A stretch of 64,000 nt of DNA, taken from the NCBI GenBank assembly GCA_900759715.1, contig CAAEXF010000075.1:1-64000 (forward strand), read 5' to 3'. The stretch comes from Clostridium_AM sp900759715. GTDB lineage: Bacteria > Bacillota > Clostridia > Clostridiales > Clostridiaceae. Below the pieces are notes generated by a model. It saw nothing but the letters and a program-made list of their open reading frames with translations, made no database searches and was not told the DNA's origin. Positions 34,121-42,895 of the stretch are shown in pieces (within the stretch, counting starts at the first letter, position 1; each line of letters opens with the position of its first letter). Position numbers and translations under genes: made by a program.

Positions 34121-34170
34121 AGAGAAAAACACCTAAGGATGTTTTATTCCCTAAGTGTTTTTCTCTTTTT
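34121..34170 (-). terminator. Terminator of yjdF
   Basis: AGAGAAAAACAC pairs with GTGTTTTTCTCT over 12 bp. The inner part and loop match the hairpin at 29676-29717 almost base for base. Confidence 0.85.
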
Positions 34171-34577
34171 TAGTGACCTTTTTTCTTCTGCTTTTTCTTT
34201 TCTTGTTTCTTTTGAAATTTAATTTCTTCTTCTCTCTCACGTTTTTCCTTTGAAAACATTTTGCGTTCGATTTTCCTAGTTTCACAATCAAGTTTTAATG
34301 CTTGCTGTGCCTTCGTTCCAATACCTTTTTCCTGTAAAGCTCGTCTAACTTTTCTTTGTATTCTTTTAGGATTAACTTTAGTCTCTGCTTTTACATCAAC
34401 TGATATGGAATTGCTAAATTGAAGTTCATAAAAGTTTTTCAAGATAAACTCATATATCTCATTGTCTTTAGGTTCCTGCCCAAAAACTACTCTGCAAATT
34501 TCAAGTTTACTTTCCTCAAACCTTTCAAAAACTCCTACCCAAAATGGATCATCAAAAAAAACTGTAAGTTTAATCAT
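34170..34577 (-). CDS. yjdF: YjdF family protein
   Basis: A 135-residue protein of the YjdF family (DUF2992). The opening MIKLTVFFDDPFWVGVFER is diagnostic, and the very basic Lys/Glu-rich C-terminal tail (ending KKQEKKKQKKKGH) is typical. The start at 34577 has CAGGAGG upstream; the longer open frame would reach into the structured leader. The function is unknown, but yjdF genes are commonly preceded by a riboswitch that binds aza-aromatic compounds, suggesting a role in tolerance to such molecules. A structured leader and a strong promoter are present upstream. Confidence 0.92.
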   Translation of the reverse strand: MIKLTVFFDDPFWVGVFERFEESKLEICRVVFGQEPKDNEIYEFILKNFYELQFSNSISVDVKAETKVNPKRIQRKVRRALQEKGIGTKAQQALKLDCETRKIERKMFSKEKREREEEIKFQKKQEKKKQKKKGH

Positions 34578-34596
34578 TTTTATCCTCCTGTTATTT

Positions 34597-34694
34597 AGCT
34601 TAAATAGAGAAGGGACAACCCCAGGAGGGCAGGTTACTGACGGACTTATCCGCATTCGGACTACCAACCGAATCGTGTTTTTATCTCAAAGCTA
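34597..34694 (-). ncRNA. Probable yjdF-motif riboswitch
   Basis: The leader between promoter and yjdF folds on paper into a closing stem (AGCTT...AAGCT, with GAG/CTC) enclosing three hairpins: TTCGG-CCGAA, CGGA-taag-TCCG, and a C-rich arm (AACC...GGTT). Location and gene identity match the known yjdF RNA class. I did not check it against a covariance model, and no conserved core sequence was recalled with certainty. Confidence 0.65.
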
Positions 34695-34709
34695 CTAATT
34701 TTTATTTAC

Positions 34710-34738
34710 ATTATATCATTTACATATCTTATGCTCAA
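34710..34738 (-). promoter_or_regulatory. Promoter of the yjdF transcript
   Basis: On the minus strand TTGAGC, a 17-nt spacer and TATAAT. The expected transcription start is a few bases before the riboswitch closing stem. Confidence 0.75.
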
Positions 34739-34814
34739 CAAACTTAAAGTCTACTTCATTTTTTTCATTTCCTTTAGCAGTTAAAACTCTAACCTAAACT
34801 GATAAGGGTTTCTT

Positions 34815-35354
34815 TTACCAATTTTCATAATGTATTATATCTTCAAGTTTCTTACGTGGGCGGGCTTTTGGTGTTTCGTCTGCATAGCCGACAGGAATAA
34901 TACCTATTACATATTTGTCCGAAGGTATATTTAATATTGGTCTGATATCTTCTTGGACAAACCACGCAACCCAGCAAGTACCTAATCCTAAATTTTCAGC
35001 TTCAAGTACTATATGTTCTATTGCAATGGTTGCATCTCTGATTATAAGCTTAAGCTCCGGATCTGGACTATTTTCATCTAGTGTTATGTCTATATCATCA
35101 TTTATTCTTGCACGTATATCTGCCACACATACTATATAAACTGGAGCAGTACTCATCCATTTTTGATCGTGAGACGCCTTTCCTAATTTTTCTCTAGTCA
35201 ACTCTGATTTGACTATAATAAAATGCCAAGGTTGCGTGTTGCTGCCAGATGGGGCAATTCTTGCGCTTTCAATTAATTGAAGAATTTTTTCATCCTCTAC
35301 TGGTTTATTACTATACTTTCTTATACTTCTACGGGTTTCAATTTCTTTAATCAT
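34815..35354 (-). CDS. Nitroreductase family protein
   Basis: A 179-residue FMN-dependent oxidoreductase. The start IETRRSIRKYSNKPVEDE and the phosphate/FMN-contacting SARIAPSGSNTQPWHFIIV are the family signature, and the C-terminal NLGLGTCWVAWF block is present. It reduces nitro or quinone compounds or similar substrates with NAD(P)H. It is the third gene of a minus-strand group with a WYL regulator and a second nitroreductase. No terminator is obvious after its stop. Confidence 0.92.
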   Translation of the reverse strand: MIKEIETRRSIRKYSNKPVEDEKILQLIESARIAPSGSNTQPWHFIIVKSELTREKLGKASHDQKWMSTAPVYIVCVADIRARINDDIDITLDENSPDPELKLIIRDATIAIEHIVLEAENLGLGTCWVAWFVQEDIRPILNIPSDKYVIGIIPVGYADETPKARPRKKLEDIIHYENW

Positions 35355-35404
35355 AATATTAGCCTCCTATGATTTTGCAATTTTATATTTAACGTTAATG
35401 TTTA

Positions 35405-36379
35405 TTAATATTTAATTTCATAAGTTTTATTTAATTCCTTTAGTTCATCTTTAAATTTTTCTCGAACCCATAAAGGTTCTATAATTTCCATGCTACTAAA
35501 AAATCTAAAGGCAAGAGAAATATAAAAATCCGGCTTAGTTGTTTTCACATCAATCATATAACTGTCAGTCTCTTCTTTAACTTCACCATATTTAAAAAAC
35601 ACATAGTCTTTTATGCTAGGATATAGATTCTTCTTTATTCTTAACTTTATGAGTATGCTATTTTTATCTTCATAGGCTTTTTTAAAACAGCAAGTGCTGT
35701 AGTAATTTCTCATATTGAAATCCTCAGGTGAATCGAAGACTTCATTTAATAAAGAAATGCTATCTATTCTCTCAATATTTAAATGAACTTTTGAATTACT
35801 CAACTCTGAAAATGCAACAATATACCATATGCCATCTTCAAACACAATTCCATAAGGTCTTATTATCTGCTCTACTAAACTTGAAGAAATACCTTCATCA
35901 TAACTTACCTTTATTTTAAAGTTATATTTTAGTGCTTTTTTTACAACATCAAAGACATAAGAATTTTCAATATTAATATCATTAGATTTTATATCAAAAA
36001 CTATTTTCTTTTGAACATCCTCAAAATCTTTTTTAAAGCATTCATTTACAATATTCTCAATCTTAAAAAATGCAGAATTAGCAAAAGCAGCATAACCTGG
36101 AATATTAATTATATCTACTATTTTTTTAGCTAGAAGCAAAGCAAATACTTCATCTTTATTAAACATTATTGGTGGTATGAAATAATCATCTAATAATTCA
36201 TAACCACCTTCACTGCCTGGATAAGATACCACAGGTACATTGATTTCACTTAGAGCCTGCATATCTCTATAGATAGTCCTAATATCAACCTCAAAAGTTT
36301 CTGACAACTCTTTTGCAGTCATTTTTTTCTTGTTCTTTAAGGCTAAAATTATAGCCATTAATCTTTCTATTTTCTGCAT
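35405..36379 (-). CDS. WYL-domain transcriptional regulator (YafY/DeoR-like)
   Basis: A 324-residue regulator with an N-terminal HTH_11 winged helix (MTAKELSETFEVDIRTIYRDMQALSEINVPV), a central WYL domain (about 140-220), and a C-terminal WCX-like region. WYL domains bind ligands or nucleic acids. It lies 6 bp downstream of one nitroreductase gene and 50 bp upstream of the other, so it probably regulates both. The start ATG is adjacent to the previous stop. Confidence 0.9.
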   Translation of the reverse strand: MQKIERLMAIILALKNKKKMTAKELSETFEVDIRTIYRDMQALSEINVPVVSYPGSEGGYELLDDYFIPPIMFNKDEVFALLLAKKIVDIINIPGYAAFANSAFFKIENIVNECFKKDFEDVQKKIVFDIKSNDINIENSYVFDVVKKALKYNFKIKVSYDEGISSSLVEQIIRPYGIVFEDGIWYIVAFSELSNSKVHLNIERIDSISLLNEVFDSPEDFNMRNYYSTCCFKKAYEDKNSILIKLRIKKNLYPSIKDYVFFKYGEVKEETDSYMIDVKTTKPDFYISLAFRFFSSMEIIEPLWVREKFKDELKELNKTYEIKY

Positions 36380-36385
36380 GTCGAA

Positions 36386-36898
36386 TCACCATGTATGAAA
36401 ATGTACTTTTGCTTCATTATATCTATTTGCTGGTTCTTTTTTTTCTGCAGGATAGCCAATGGATATAATGGAAACAGGAATTATCTCTTCTGATAGTCCT
36501 AATATATCTTGAACATTTTTAGTTCTTGGCTCTACAGGGTATATACTGATCCAAACTGCACCGAGTCCTTTTGAATGAGCAGCTAGCAGTATATTCTGAG
36601 TTGCAGCTGAACAATCCTGAACCCAAAGGTTAGGGCTTCCCTTATAAACATCTAAATCTGCACAAACTGCTATGGCTACTGAAGCACCTTTAAGTGGAGC
36701 TCCAGCCTGCTTTTCTTCGATTATTTTATTCATCTTCTCTTTGCTTCTTATAACTAAGAACTCCCAAGGTTGCATATTATTTGATGAAGGAGCAGCCATT
36801 GCAGCTCTTAAAAGTTCCTTTACCAATTCGTCAGAAACTTCCTTTTCCTCATATTTTCTTATACTTCTTCTTTCTAAAATTGCTTGCATAGCTTCCAT
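36386..36898 (-). CDS. Nitroreductase family protein
   Basis: A 170-residue FMN oxidoreductase, shorter and only distantly similar to the one at 34815. The signature is MQAILERRSIRKYEEKEVSDE with MAAPSSNNMQPWEFLVI and the C-terminal SKGLGAVWISIYP. The ATG at 36898 has AGGAGGTC upstream; five codons of open frame precede it. It is the first gene of the group with the WYL regulator. Confidence 0.92.
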   Translation of the reverse strand: MEAMQAILERRSIRKYEEKEVSDELVKELLRAAMAAPSSNNMQPWEFLVIRSKEKMNKIIEEKQAGAPLKGASVAIAVCADLDVYKGSPNLWVQDCSAATQNILLAAHSKGLGAVWISIYPVEPRTKNVQDILGLSEEIIPVSIISIGYPAEKKEPANRYNEAKVHFHTW

Positions 36899-36969
36899 AA
36901 TAGACCTCCTCATATTTCTTTTAAGTTACGAGTGACTCTTAATCATTTACTATCTTAACTAGCTTATAC

Positions 36970-37025
36970 TAATAGTAACATAGTAATACTGACACAAACC
37001 TGTCAGTATTGCTATGTTACTATTA
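36970..37025. terminator. Long perfect hairpin next to repeat copy 3
   Basis: Two 25-nt arms (beginning TAATAGTAACATAG and ending CTATGTTACTATTA) pair with a single G-T type position around a 6-nt loop. No gene ends here; the hairpin lies upstream of the nitroreductase start and abuts repeat copy 3. It may be a leftover terminator or an element of its own. Confidence 0.55.
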
Positions 37026-37034
37026 ATATTTATG

Positions 37035-37252
37035 TTTTATCCGATGACTACCCGCTCTAATACTCCCTCGCACTCTGTGAAAGCGACTATTACCAAATCA
37101 CAGATTTGGGATATCTGCTTTTCTCAAAGAGGGAGTAAATAGCGGCTACGTCCCTGGATTCGTTCAACTAAGAATCAGGTGGGGGTTAAATGCCTAAATG
37201 GCATTTAACGGGCAAGGCCCAGGGTCGTAGACGAAACCCCATCTGATTCAAG
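37035..37252 (+). repeat. Structured repeat, copy 3 (about 218 bp)
   Basis: It starts TTTTATCCGATGACT as in copies 1, 2 and 4. The inner stem is ACTCCCTC with GAGGGAGT (copies 1-2: ACTCCCA with TGGGAGT), a compensated change. The core hairpin is CCAAATC-aca-GATTTGG. The 3' hairpin is longer than in copies 1-2: GAATCAG-g-TGGGG with CCCCA-t-CTGATTC, enclosing GTTAAATGCC/GGCATTTAAC. Together with hairpin 36970-37025 it fills most of the 590-bp gap; nothing else is seen there. Confidence 0.8.
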
Positions 37253-37488
37253 TTTCCACTTCATAAGTTTTCAGTTTTTAATTTTTAACGAGCTTGTACA
37301 TCTTTTTATTATATTATCTTTTAGGATGCTGAAAATTTTACTTTTTATAATATCATTCAAAATACTTATTTACAAATTTGATAATACCAAATCCTAAACT
37401 CCATTGTAAATATTTGCATTGGATAACCTTCGCATAAAAAGGGAAACATAGAAACGTAAATAAAATTTTATGTTTATTGGAGGTAATT

Positions 37489-37974
37489 ATGGCTAATATA
37501 TTTGGAATTTGGGGCGATGAAGATAAAGATAACAATAACAATAAAACTGAGAATAAAACTGAGAATAAAACAGAGAATACTGAAGATGAAAAACTTCGTC
37601 TTCGCCAAGAGCAGTTAGATATCAGTAAAAATAAGGTTCAAACAGGCGAAGTAATTTTAAGCAAAGATGTTGTAGAAGAGCAAAAAACAGTTGATGTTCC
37701 AGTTACTCATGAAGAAGTTGTTATTGAAAGAAATGCTATTAATAATGAAGCTACTGACTCACCTATTGGATCAACAGAAAGCATTCATATTCCTGTAAGC
37801 GAAGAAAAAGTTGAAGTTGGCAAGCATACAGTAGTAACAGGAGAAGTTTCAGCTCATAAGCGTGAAGTTGAGGAAACAAAAAAGGTGGAAGAAACTTTAA
37901 AAAGAGAAGAGGCTCGTATTGATACAGAAGGCAACCCTAACATAGTATCTAATAGTGAGAATAATATGCAGTAA
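37489..37974 (+). CDS. DUF2382 (YsnF/AvaK) domain protein
   Basis: A 161-residue acidic, hydrophilic protein. After a low-complexity NKTEN stretch (residues about 14-28, encoded by 12-bp direct repeats) come the DUF2382 hallmarks LRQEQLDISKNKVQTGEVILSKDVVEEQKTVDVPVTHEEVVIER and the second half IHIPVSEEKVEVGKHTVVTGEVSAHKREVEETKKVEETLKREEARI. The family is linked to general stress; its function is unknown. The ATG at 37489 has GGAGG upstream. Its own strong terminator follows. A paralogue lies directly downstream. Confidence 0.9.
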   Translation: MANIFGIWGDEDKDNNNNKTENKTENKTENTEDEKLRLRQEQLDISKNKVQTGEVILSKDVVEEQKTVDVPVTHEEVVIERNAINNEATDSPIGSTESIHIPVSEEKVEVGKHTVVTGEVSAHKREVEETKKVEETLKREEARIDTEGNPNIVSNSENNMQ

Positions 37975-37997
37975 GAATCAATAAGACTAGGCGCAAG

Positions 37998-38036
37998 AAC
38001 ACCTTTCAAATCGCAAAAATGATTTGAAAGGTGTTT
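37998..38036 (+). terminator. Terminator between the twin DUF2382 genes
   Basis: AACACCTTTCAAATC pairs with GATTTGAAAGGTGTT around an 8-nt loop, followed by TTTTT. Confidence 0.92.
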
Positions 38037-38105
38037 TTTAAAAAGTATCTTAATTGCTTAACTTATAATGTAAATTCTACAAAAGATAAATTTGGAGGGA
38101 TTAAT

Positions 38106-38510
38106 ATGTCAAACAAATTATCATTTAATAATGATGGAATTTCTAACACAAAAATTCAACTGCATGAGGAGAAATTGGATATTGCAAAAAAGTGGGTAGA
38201 AACCGGAGAAGTAAACATACACGAAGAAGTTTTAACAGAGGAGAAGCATATTACTGTACCTGTCAATCGCAAAGAACTTGTCATTGAAAAAAAAGGAACA
38301 GATGGAAATACTGAATCTATAAGAATACCAATTAGTGAAGAACGCATCGAGATTGTCAAACATCCAATAATTCTAGAAGATGTAAAAGTTTTTAAATACC
38401 AATATCAAGATATTAAACCTATTGAAGAGACATTAAAAAAAGAAAAATTACATATTGAAACTACTGGTGATGCTGTAGTCATTTATAATGATTCTGAAAA
38501 ACATTCCTAA
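38106..38510 (+). CDS. DUF2382 (YsnF/AvaK) domain protein, second copy
   Basis: A 134-residue paralogue of the gene at 37489. It keeps the same order of motifs: IQLHEEKLDIAKKWVETGEVNIHEEVLTEEKHITVPVNRKELVIEKK, then IRIPISEERIEIVKHPIILEDVKVFK and IEETLKKEKLHIETTG. It lacks the NKTEN low-complexity stretch. The ATG at 38106 has GGAGGGA upstream. The pair probably arose by tandem duplication and then diverged. Function unknown. Confidence 0.9.
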   Translation: MSNKLSFNNDGISNTKIQLHEEKLDIAKKWVETGEVNIHEEVLTEEKHITVPVNRKELVIEKKGTDGNTESIRIPISEERIEIVKHPIILEDVKVFKYQYQDIKPIEETLKKEKLHIETTGDAVVIYNDSEKHS

Positions 38511-38640
38511 TTCACATATTCAAGCACTCTATTTTGAATATGATTCTTCTAAATGGCAATTTTTATGCCACACATTAATAATAACGAAATAATACCAAAT
38601 AATAATATAAATGACTCCAGTATACAAAATATAAACTTAA

Positions 38641-38693
38641 AAAATACTTAATCAGAAGCCACGCTCTAAAGTGACTCCTGATTAAGTATTTTT
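38641..38693. terminator. Terminator between convergent genes
   Basis: AAAATACTTAATCAG pairs with CTGATTAAGTATTTTT, with a further AG-CAC/GTG-CT inner part. The rest of the 319-bp gap 38511-38829 holds no visible gene. Confidence 0.9.
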
Positions 38694-38829
38694 ACTAAAT
38701 TTCTATTGCGTTTATATTTTGTAACAATGGATAAATTAAGTACATACTATATACTGCATAAACACAGCTATATACAACAGATAACAAAAATGGAGATAGT
38801 AAAATTGAAGTTATCAGTCATATGTACTG

Positions 38830-39240
38830 TTAAAGTGCAAGTTCCTTTAATAAGATATTTCTATTACCTTTAAACTCAAAGCACAGCAACCTGCCGCCAT
38901 CTTCAAAAACCATTAAAAATGATTGTTCATTTTCTGGAAACATAATAATAACCTCATCTACAAGAGCATTTAACCATCTGCCTTCTATTTTTGCAGAAGG
39001 ATTCAAAGGAATTCTAACTGCATATCCTCTATCTGGAATTGGATTAAATTTACTGTATAATCCATCTATTCCTTGAAGATAGCTTATAACTGTTTCCTGA
39101 ATCTTAGAATTGGGTTGAATAATCCTTTCCACCTTACCTTGATTTATATTGAAAATTTCAATATTTTTATGTACTTCAGCATGAACATTTGTTGAAAGGG
39201 ATAATATTACAACTAGGCTAATAATTAATCTTTTGAACAT
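38830..39240 (-). CDS. Hypothetical secreted protein
   Basis: A 136-residue protein with a clear signal peptide (MFKRLIISLVVILSLSTNVHA, cleavage after AxA-like VHA). The mature part is about 115 residues with no recognised domain. The ATG at 39240 has GAGGTGG upstream; the ten earlier codons lack a ribosome binding site. It lies just downstream of the PAS kinase gene on the same strand with a 78-bp gap, so joint transcription is possible. Confidence 0.75.
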   Translation of the reverse strand: MFKRLIISLVVILSLSTNVHAEVHKNIEIFNINQGKVERIIQPNSKIQETVISYLQGIDGLYSKFNPIPDRGYAVRIPLNPSAKIEGRWLNALVDEVIIMFPENEQSFLMVFEDGGRLLCFEFKGNRNILLKELAL

Positions 39241-39318
39241 CGCCACCACCTCATTGTTAATATCCCCCAAAGTATATACAATTATTGATTTAATAATTAG
39301 AATTTTAGCCTACACAAA

Positions 39319-41148
39319 TTACAATAGCTCAAGAATTTTTTCGTATTTAAACTCCCCTGCCAATTTCTTTAGGTATTCAGCTTCTTTGCTGCTGACTTTA
39401 TTTGTATTGTTTATTATCTCATTTATTTCATCAACATCTCCATCCAATATTGCTTCTTTTAATTCTAATTTAGTTTCTGCCTCTAAAGAGCATACTTCTT
39501 TTTCATTATACGAGGCATCATTACTTTCATTTTGCTCAATCTTTATATAACTCTTTTCTTTACTGTTATTTGCAATAGTAACTGGTATAAAAAAGCTAAA
39601 CTCTGAACCTTTTCCGTATGTACTTTTTAAAGTGATGCTGCCCTCTAAAAGTTCAACAAATTCTTTTGTTATAGTTAACCCTAAGCCAGTACCACCTTTG
39701 GAGTATCTCGTATCATATACTTGAGTAAAATCATCAAAAATTTTATTCAGATTTTCCTCCTGTATACCTATGCCGGTATCCTTCACAGCTACATATAATA
39801 AGCTATCATCCTGTTCATTCTTACTATTAATTGCTACAGATACGCTGCCTTTATCTGTAAATTTTATAGCATTCCCAATTAAATTAATCAATATTTGTCG
39901 AAGCTTTAGTTCATCAGTAATTATGACCTCTGGAACATCATCAATAAAAAAATTCAAACAAATGTTCTTATCCTTAGCTTTTAAATAGAATATATTTTTC
40001 AAATCCTCTATTACCCTATACATATTAAATTTACTTAAATTTATAGAAGCTTTACCAGCTTCTATCTTTGAGATTTCAAGTATTTCATTTATCATTTTTA
40101 ACAAATGCTCACCAGTGCGATTTATAGTTTTAACCTTACTCTTTTGCTCTTCTGATAAATTGCTGTCATTTAATAATAATCCCGAAAAACCAAGAATAGC
40201 ATTTAAAGGTGTTCTTATTTCGTGACTCATATTTGCAAGAAAAGCACTTTTTGCTCTATTGGCACTTTCTGCTTCTATTTTAGATTTTATTAGCTCTTCT
40301 TCTATGAGTTTTCTTTTAGTTATATCTTCTTTAACAGCTACAAAGTGTGTTATTTTCCCCTGTGAATTGATAATTGGTGAGATTGAAGATTCTTCCCAAT
40401 ATATTTCTCCATTTTTTTTCTTATTTTTAAAAGTTCCCTTCCATATTTGGCCTTTTAGAATAGTATTCCATAGATTTTTATAGAACTCTCTATTTTCTTC
40501 ACCGGAACTTTGAATCTTTGGATTTTTACCTAAAGCCTCTTCTTTTTTATAACCAGATATTATTTCAAAGGCGGGATTTACATACTCAATAATTCCATTC
40601 TTATTTGTAACTACTATACTTACAGGACAATAAAATACTGCTTGAGCTTGCTTTTTTAACTCTATTTCATTTTTCTTATTATCAGTTATATCATTGATGA
40701 CACTTACAAAATATTTAGGATTTTTATCATTATCACGAACTAAAGAAACAGTTAGATTAACCCATATAACAGCTCCATCCTTACGTATATATCTTTTCCC
40801 CATGTTGTAGCCATTTATTTTGCCTGCAAGAAGATCATTTACATAATTTAAATCTACATCTATATCCTCTGGATAGGTAATATCTTCAAAAGATTTTTCT
40901 TTTAACTCTTCTTCACTGTATCCGGTGATTTTGCAAAAAGGTTTATTAATCATTAAAAACATCCCATCCGGTGATACCTCTGCAATACCTACTCCAGATA
41001 GTTCAAATATACTTTTATAAAACTTTTCACTTTCTTTAACTACTTTTTCTCTTTTTTCCTGCTCTTCAAATATAATATTGTTTTTATGTAATTTTTCTTT
41101 TTCTAATAAGCCTCTTTCTTTTGCTTCATCCCTTATACTTTCACTCAT
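39319..41148 (-). CDS. PAS-domain sensor histidine kinase
   Basis: A 609-residue soluble kinase. Two PAS domains lie at about 45-165 and 170-290 (SVINDITDNKK and VAVKEDITKRK mark their PAC ends). The H-box is AFLANMSHEIRTPLNAILGFSGLLL, the N-box LIGNAIKFTDKG, and the G-boxes VKDTGIG and GGTGLGLTITKEFVELL. It has no membrane segment and no attached receiver; the C-terminal 90 residues are acidic and helical. It lies 5 bp downstream of a receiver-HD-GYP gene, the likely partner, linking it to c-di-GMP turnover. Confidence 0.92.
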   Translation of the reverse strand: MSESIRDEAKERGLLEKEKLHKNNIIFEEQEKREKVVKESEKFYKSIFELSGVGIAEVSPDGMFLMINKPFCKITGYSEEELKEKSFEDITYPEDIDVDLNYVNDLLAGKINGYNMGKRYIRKDGAVIWVNLTVSLVRDNDKNPKYFVSVINDITDNKKNEIELKKQAQAVFYCPVSIVVTNKNGIIEYVNPAFEIISGYKKEEALGKNPKIQSSGEENREFYKNLWNTILKGQIWKGTFKNKKKNGEIYWEESSISPIINSQGKITHFVAVKEDITKRKLIEEELIKSKIEAESANRAKSAFLANMSHEIRTPLNAILGFSGLLLNDSNLSEEQKSKVKTINRTGEHLLKMINEILEISKIEAGKASINLSKFNMYRVIEDLKNIFYLKAKDKNICLNFFIDDVPEVIITDELKLRQILINLIGNAIKFTDKGSVSVAINSKNEQDDSLLYVAVKDTGIGIQEENLNKIFDDFTQVYDTRYSKGGTGLGLTITKEFVELLEGSITLKSTYGKGSEFSFFIPVTIANNSKEKSYIKIEQNESNDASYNEKEVCSLEAETKLELKEAILDGDVDEINEIINNTNKVSSKEAEYLKKLAGEFKYEKILELL

Positions 41149-41153
41149 TTTTA

Positions 41154-42245
41154 TTATATATCTCCCATATTTTCTCTTATTCTATTAAAATCTTTTTCCA
41201 CGTTCAAAAATGTATCTATAATAATAGGATCAAAATGTTTCCCTCTACCTTCTAATATAATTTTCACACTTTTTTCATGTGAAAAAGAATCTTTGTAAAC
41301 TCTCTTAGAACGTAAAGCATCATATACATCAGCTACTGCCATAATTCTTGCACTTAATGGTATATCCGTGCCACTAAGTCCCATAGGATATCCACTACCA
41401 TCCCATTTTTCGTGATGCCCACCGGCAATCTCAACCCCCATTTTTAAGAAACTGTTTTTAGTTAATTTATTATAGGCGTCCTTTAGGTAATCTCTACCAA
41501 TCTCTGCATGAGTTTTCATTATTTCAAACTCTTTAGAAGTTAACTTACCAGGCTTTAAAAGAATTCTATCAGGCATTGCTATTTTCCCTATATCATGAAG
41601 GGGAGAGGAGTTAAAGATGTTAATAATAAAGTTATCGTCAATTATACTTTTAAATTCATCTTTTTTTTGCAGCTCTTCTGCAATTATTTTGCAAAAATTT
41701 TGAGTTCTTTCAATGTGTCTTCCAGTATCATCATCTCTTGCCTCTGCAAGCTTTGTCATAGCTGCAATTATTGATAAATGCCCTTTGGAAATTTCCTTTA
41801 CCTGTTCTGATACAACTCTTTCCAACTCTACATTGTACCCTTCTACCTTCTTTTGCAAATATCTTATAGTTAAATGAGCTTTTACTCTAGCTCCAATTTC
41901 TCTTGAATCAAAAGGCTTGGACACATAATCAACGCCACCTACTCCAAAAGCTTTAACTTTATCAAAGGAATCCGATAAAGCACTAATAAATATTACAGGT
42001 ATGCTTTCAAATCTTTTATCTTTTTTTAGAATTTTACAGACTTCATAACCATCTATATCAGGCATCATAACATCAAGTAAAATAAGATCTGGAGGATTAT
42101 TTAAAGCTGCTTCTACTGCCATTTTCCCGTTAGGCAATGCTTTTATCTTGTAGCCTTGGTTCTTCATTATATTTACAAGCAGCATTAAGTTTTCAGAAAC
42201 ATCATCAACTATCATAATAACTGATTTTTTTATATCTTCATCCAT
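41154..42245 (-). CDS. Response regulator with HD-GYP output domain
   Basis: A 363-residue protein. The receiver (residues 1-125) has IMIVDDVSENLML, the Asp in LILLDVMMPDIDG, and the Lys in GGVDYVSKPFD. A helical linker leads to an HD-GYP domain with SSPLHDIGKIAMPD and GGHHEKWDGSGYPMGLSG. It would hydrolyse c-di-GMP under control of phosphorylation by the adjacent PAS kinase. The ATG at 42245 with AGAGGTG upstream was chosen. Confidence 0.93.
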   Translation of the reverse strand: MDEDIKKSVIMIVDDVSENLMLLVNIMKNQGYKIKALPNGKMAVEAALNNPPDLILLDVMMPDIDGYEVCKILKKDKRFESIPVIFISALSDSFDKVKAFGVGGVDYVSKPFDSREIGARVKAHLTIRYLQKKVEGYNVELERVVSEQVKEISKGHLSIIAAMTKLAEARDDDTGRHIERTQNFCKIIAEELQKKDEFKSIIDDNFIINIFNSSPLHDIGKIAMPDRILLKPGKLTSKEFEIMKTHAEIGRDYLKDAYNKLTKNSFLKMGVEIAGGHHEKWDGSGYPMGLSGTDIPLSARIMAVADVYDALRSKRVYKDSFSHEKSVKIILEGRGKHFDPIIIDTFLNVEKDFNRIRENMGDI

Positions 42246-42460
42246 TTCAATCACCTCTTTTTAGTTTTATTTTATTACTTCACCTATATTATTACAATGA
42301 CTATTACCGTATTATTCCTTTATATTCTGAAATAATTGGAACACCTATATAAATATAAACAACACTGGATTAAACTACCAAAGGTTATAAGATTACTTGT
42401 TAACATAATTTATAGATACCTAAAAACAAATTTTGATATAAGCTTTATTATTTTCAGAAT

Positions 42461-42496
42461 AAAAAATAAACGGCAGCTAAATTCTAACTACCGTTT
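42461..42496 (-). terminator. Terminator of the monooxygenase gene
   Basis: On the minus strand AAACGGTAG pairs with CTGCCGTTT (one wobble) and is followed by ATTTTTTATT. Confidence 0.85.
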
Positions 42497-42503
42497 AATA
42501 CTA

Positions 42504-42791
42504 TTAAATTAACTTATTATATATATTCATGTCCTTTTTCTTTTCAGCTAGTTCACCTATCATTGGAACTATTCTGGTAAAATGCTCCGAGTTCATATGT
42601 CTCTCTAATGCATCTTTACTTTCCCACTCTTCTATTACAGCTAGTACTCTAGGATCTTTTTCATCTTGATATAGCTCATACTTTATGCATCCTTCTTCTT
42701 TTCTTGTTTCTCTTACTAGTTCCTCATATAATTTTATGACTTCCTCTACCTTACCTTCATTAACAAGTTTTTTTGCTACAACTTTTATCAT
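42504..42791 (-). CDS. Antibiotic biosynthesis monooxygenase (ABM/YgiN-like)
   Basis: A 95-residue ferredoxin-like fold protein of the ABM family. The pattern VVAKKLVNEGKVEEVIKLYEELVRETRKEEGCIKYELYQDEKDPRVLAVIEEWESKDALERHMNSEHF is typical, with the family His in HMNSEHF. Relatives act as quinol monooxygenases or heme-degrading enzymes; the latter is not supported here. It is downstream of a MarR gene, its likely regulator. The start has GAGGGGG upstream. Confidence 0.88.
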   Translation of the reverse strand: MIKVVAKKLVNEGKVEEVIKLYEELVRETRKEEGCIKYELYQDEKDPRVLAVIEEWESKDALERHMNSEHFTRIVPMIGELAEKKKDMNIYNKLI

Positions 42792-42895
42792 TTTACAAAT
42801 CCCCCTCTTTTAATTAAAATATTTTGTAATATGTATTAGTTTTGCAAAATATTTTCCTTCGTTCGCTAATGAACTTTTACTATTTAAAAATACCA

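Noticed and set aside
42855..42875. LexA-like box GTTC-N6-GAAC near the ABM gene
   Set aside because: The half-sites are in reverse order and spacing relative to the GAAC-N4-GTTC consensus, so it is not an SOS box.
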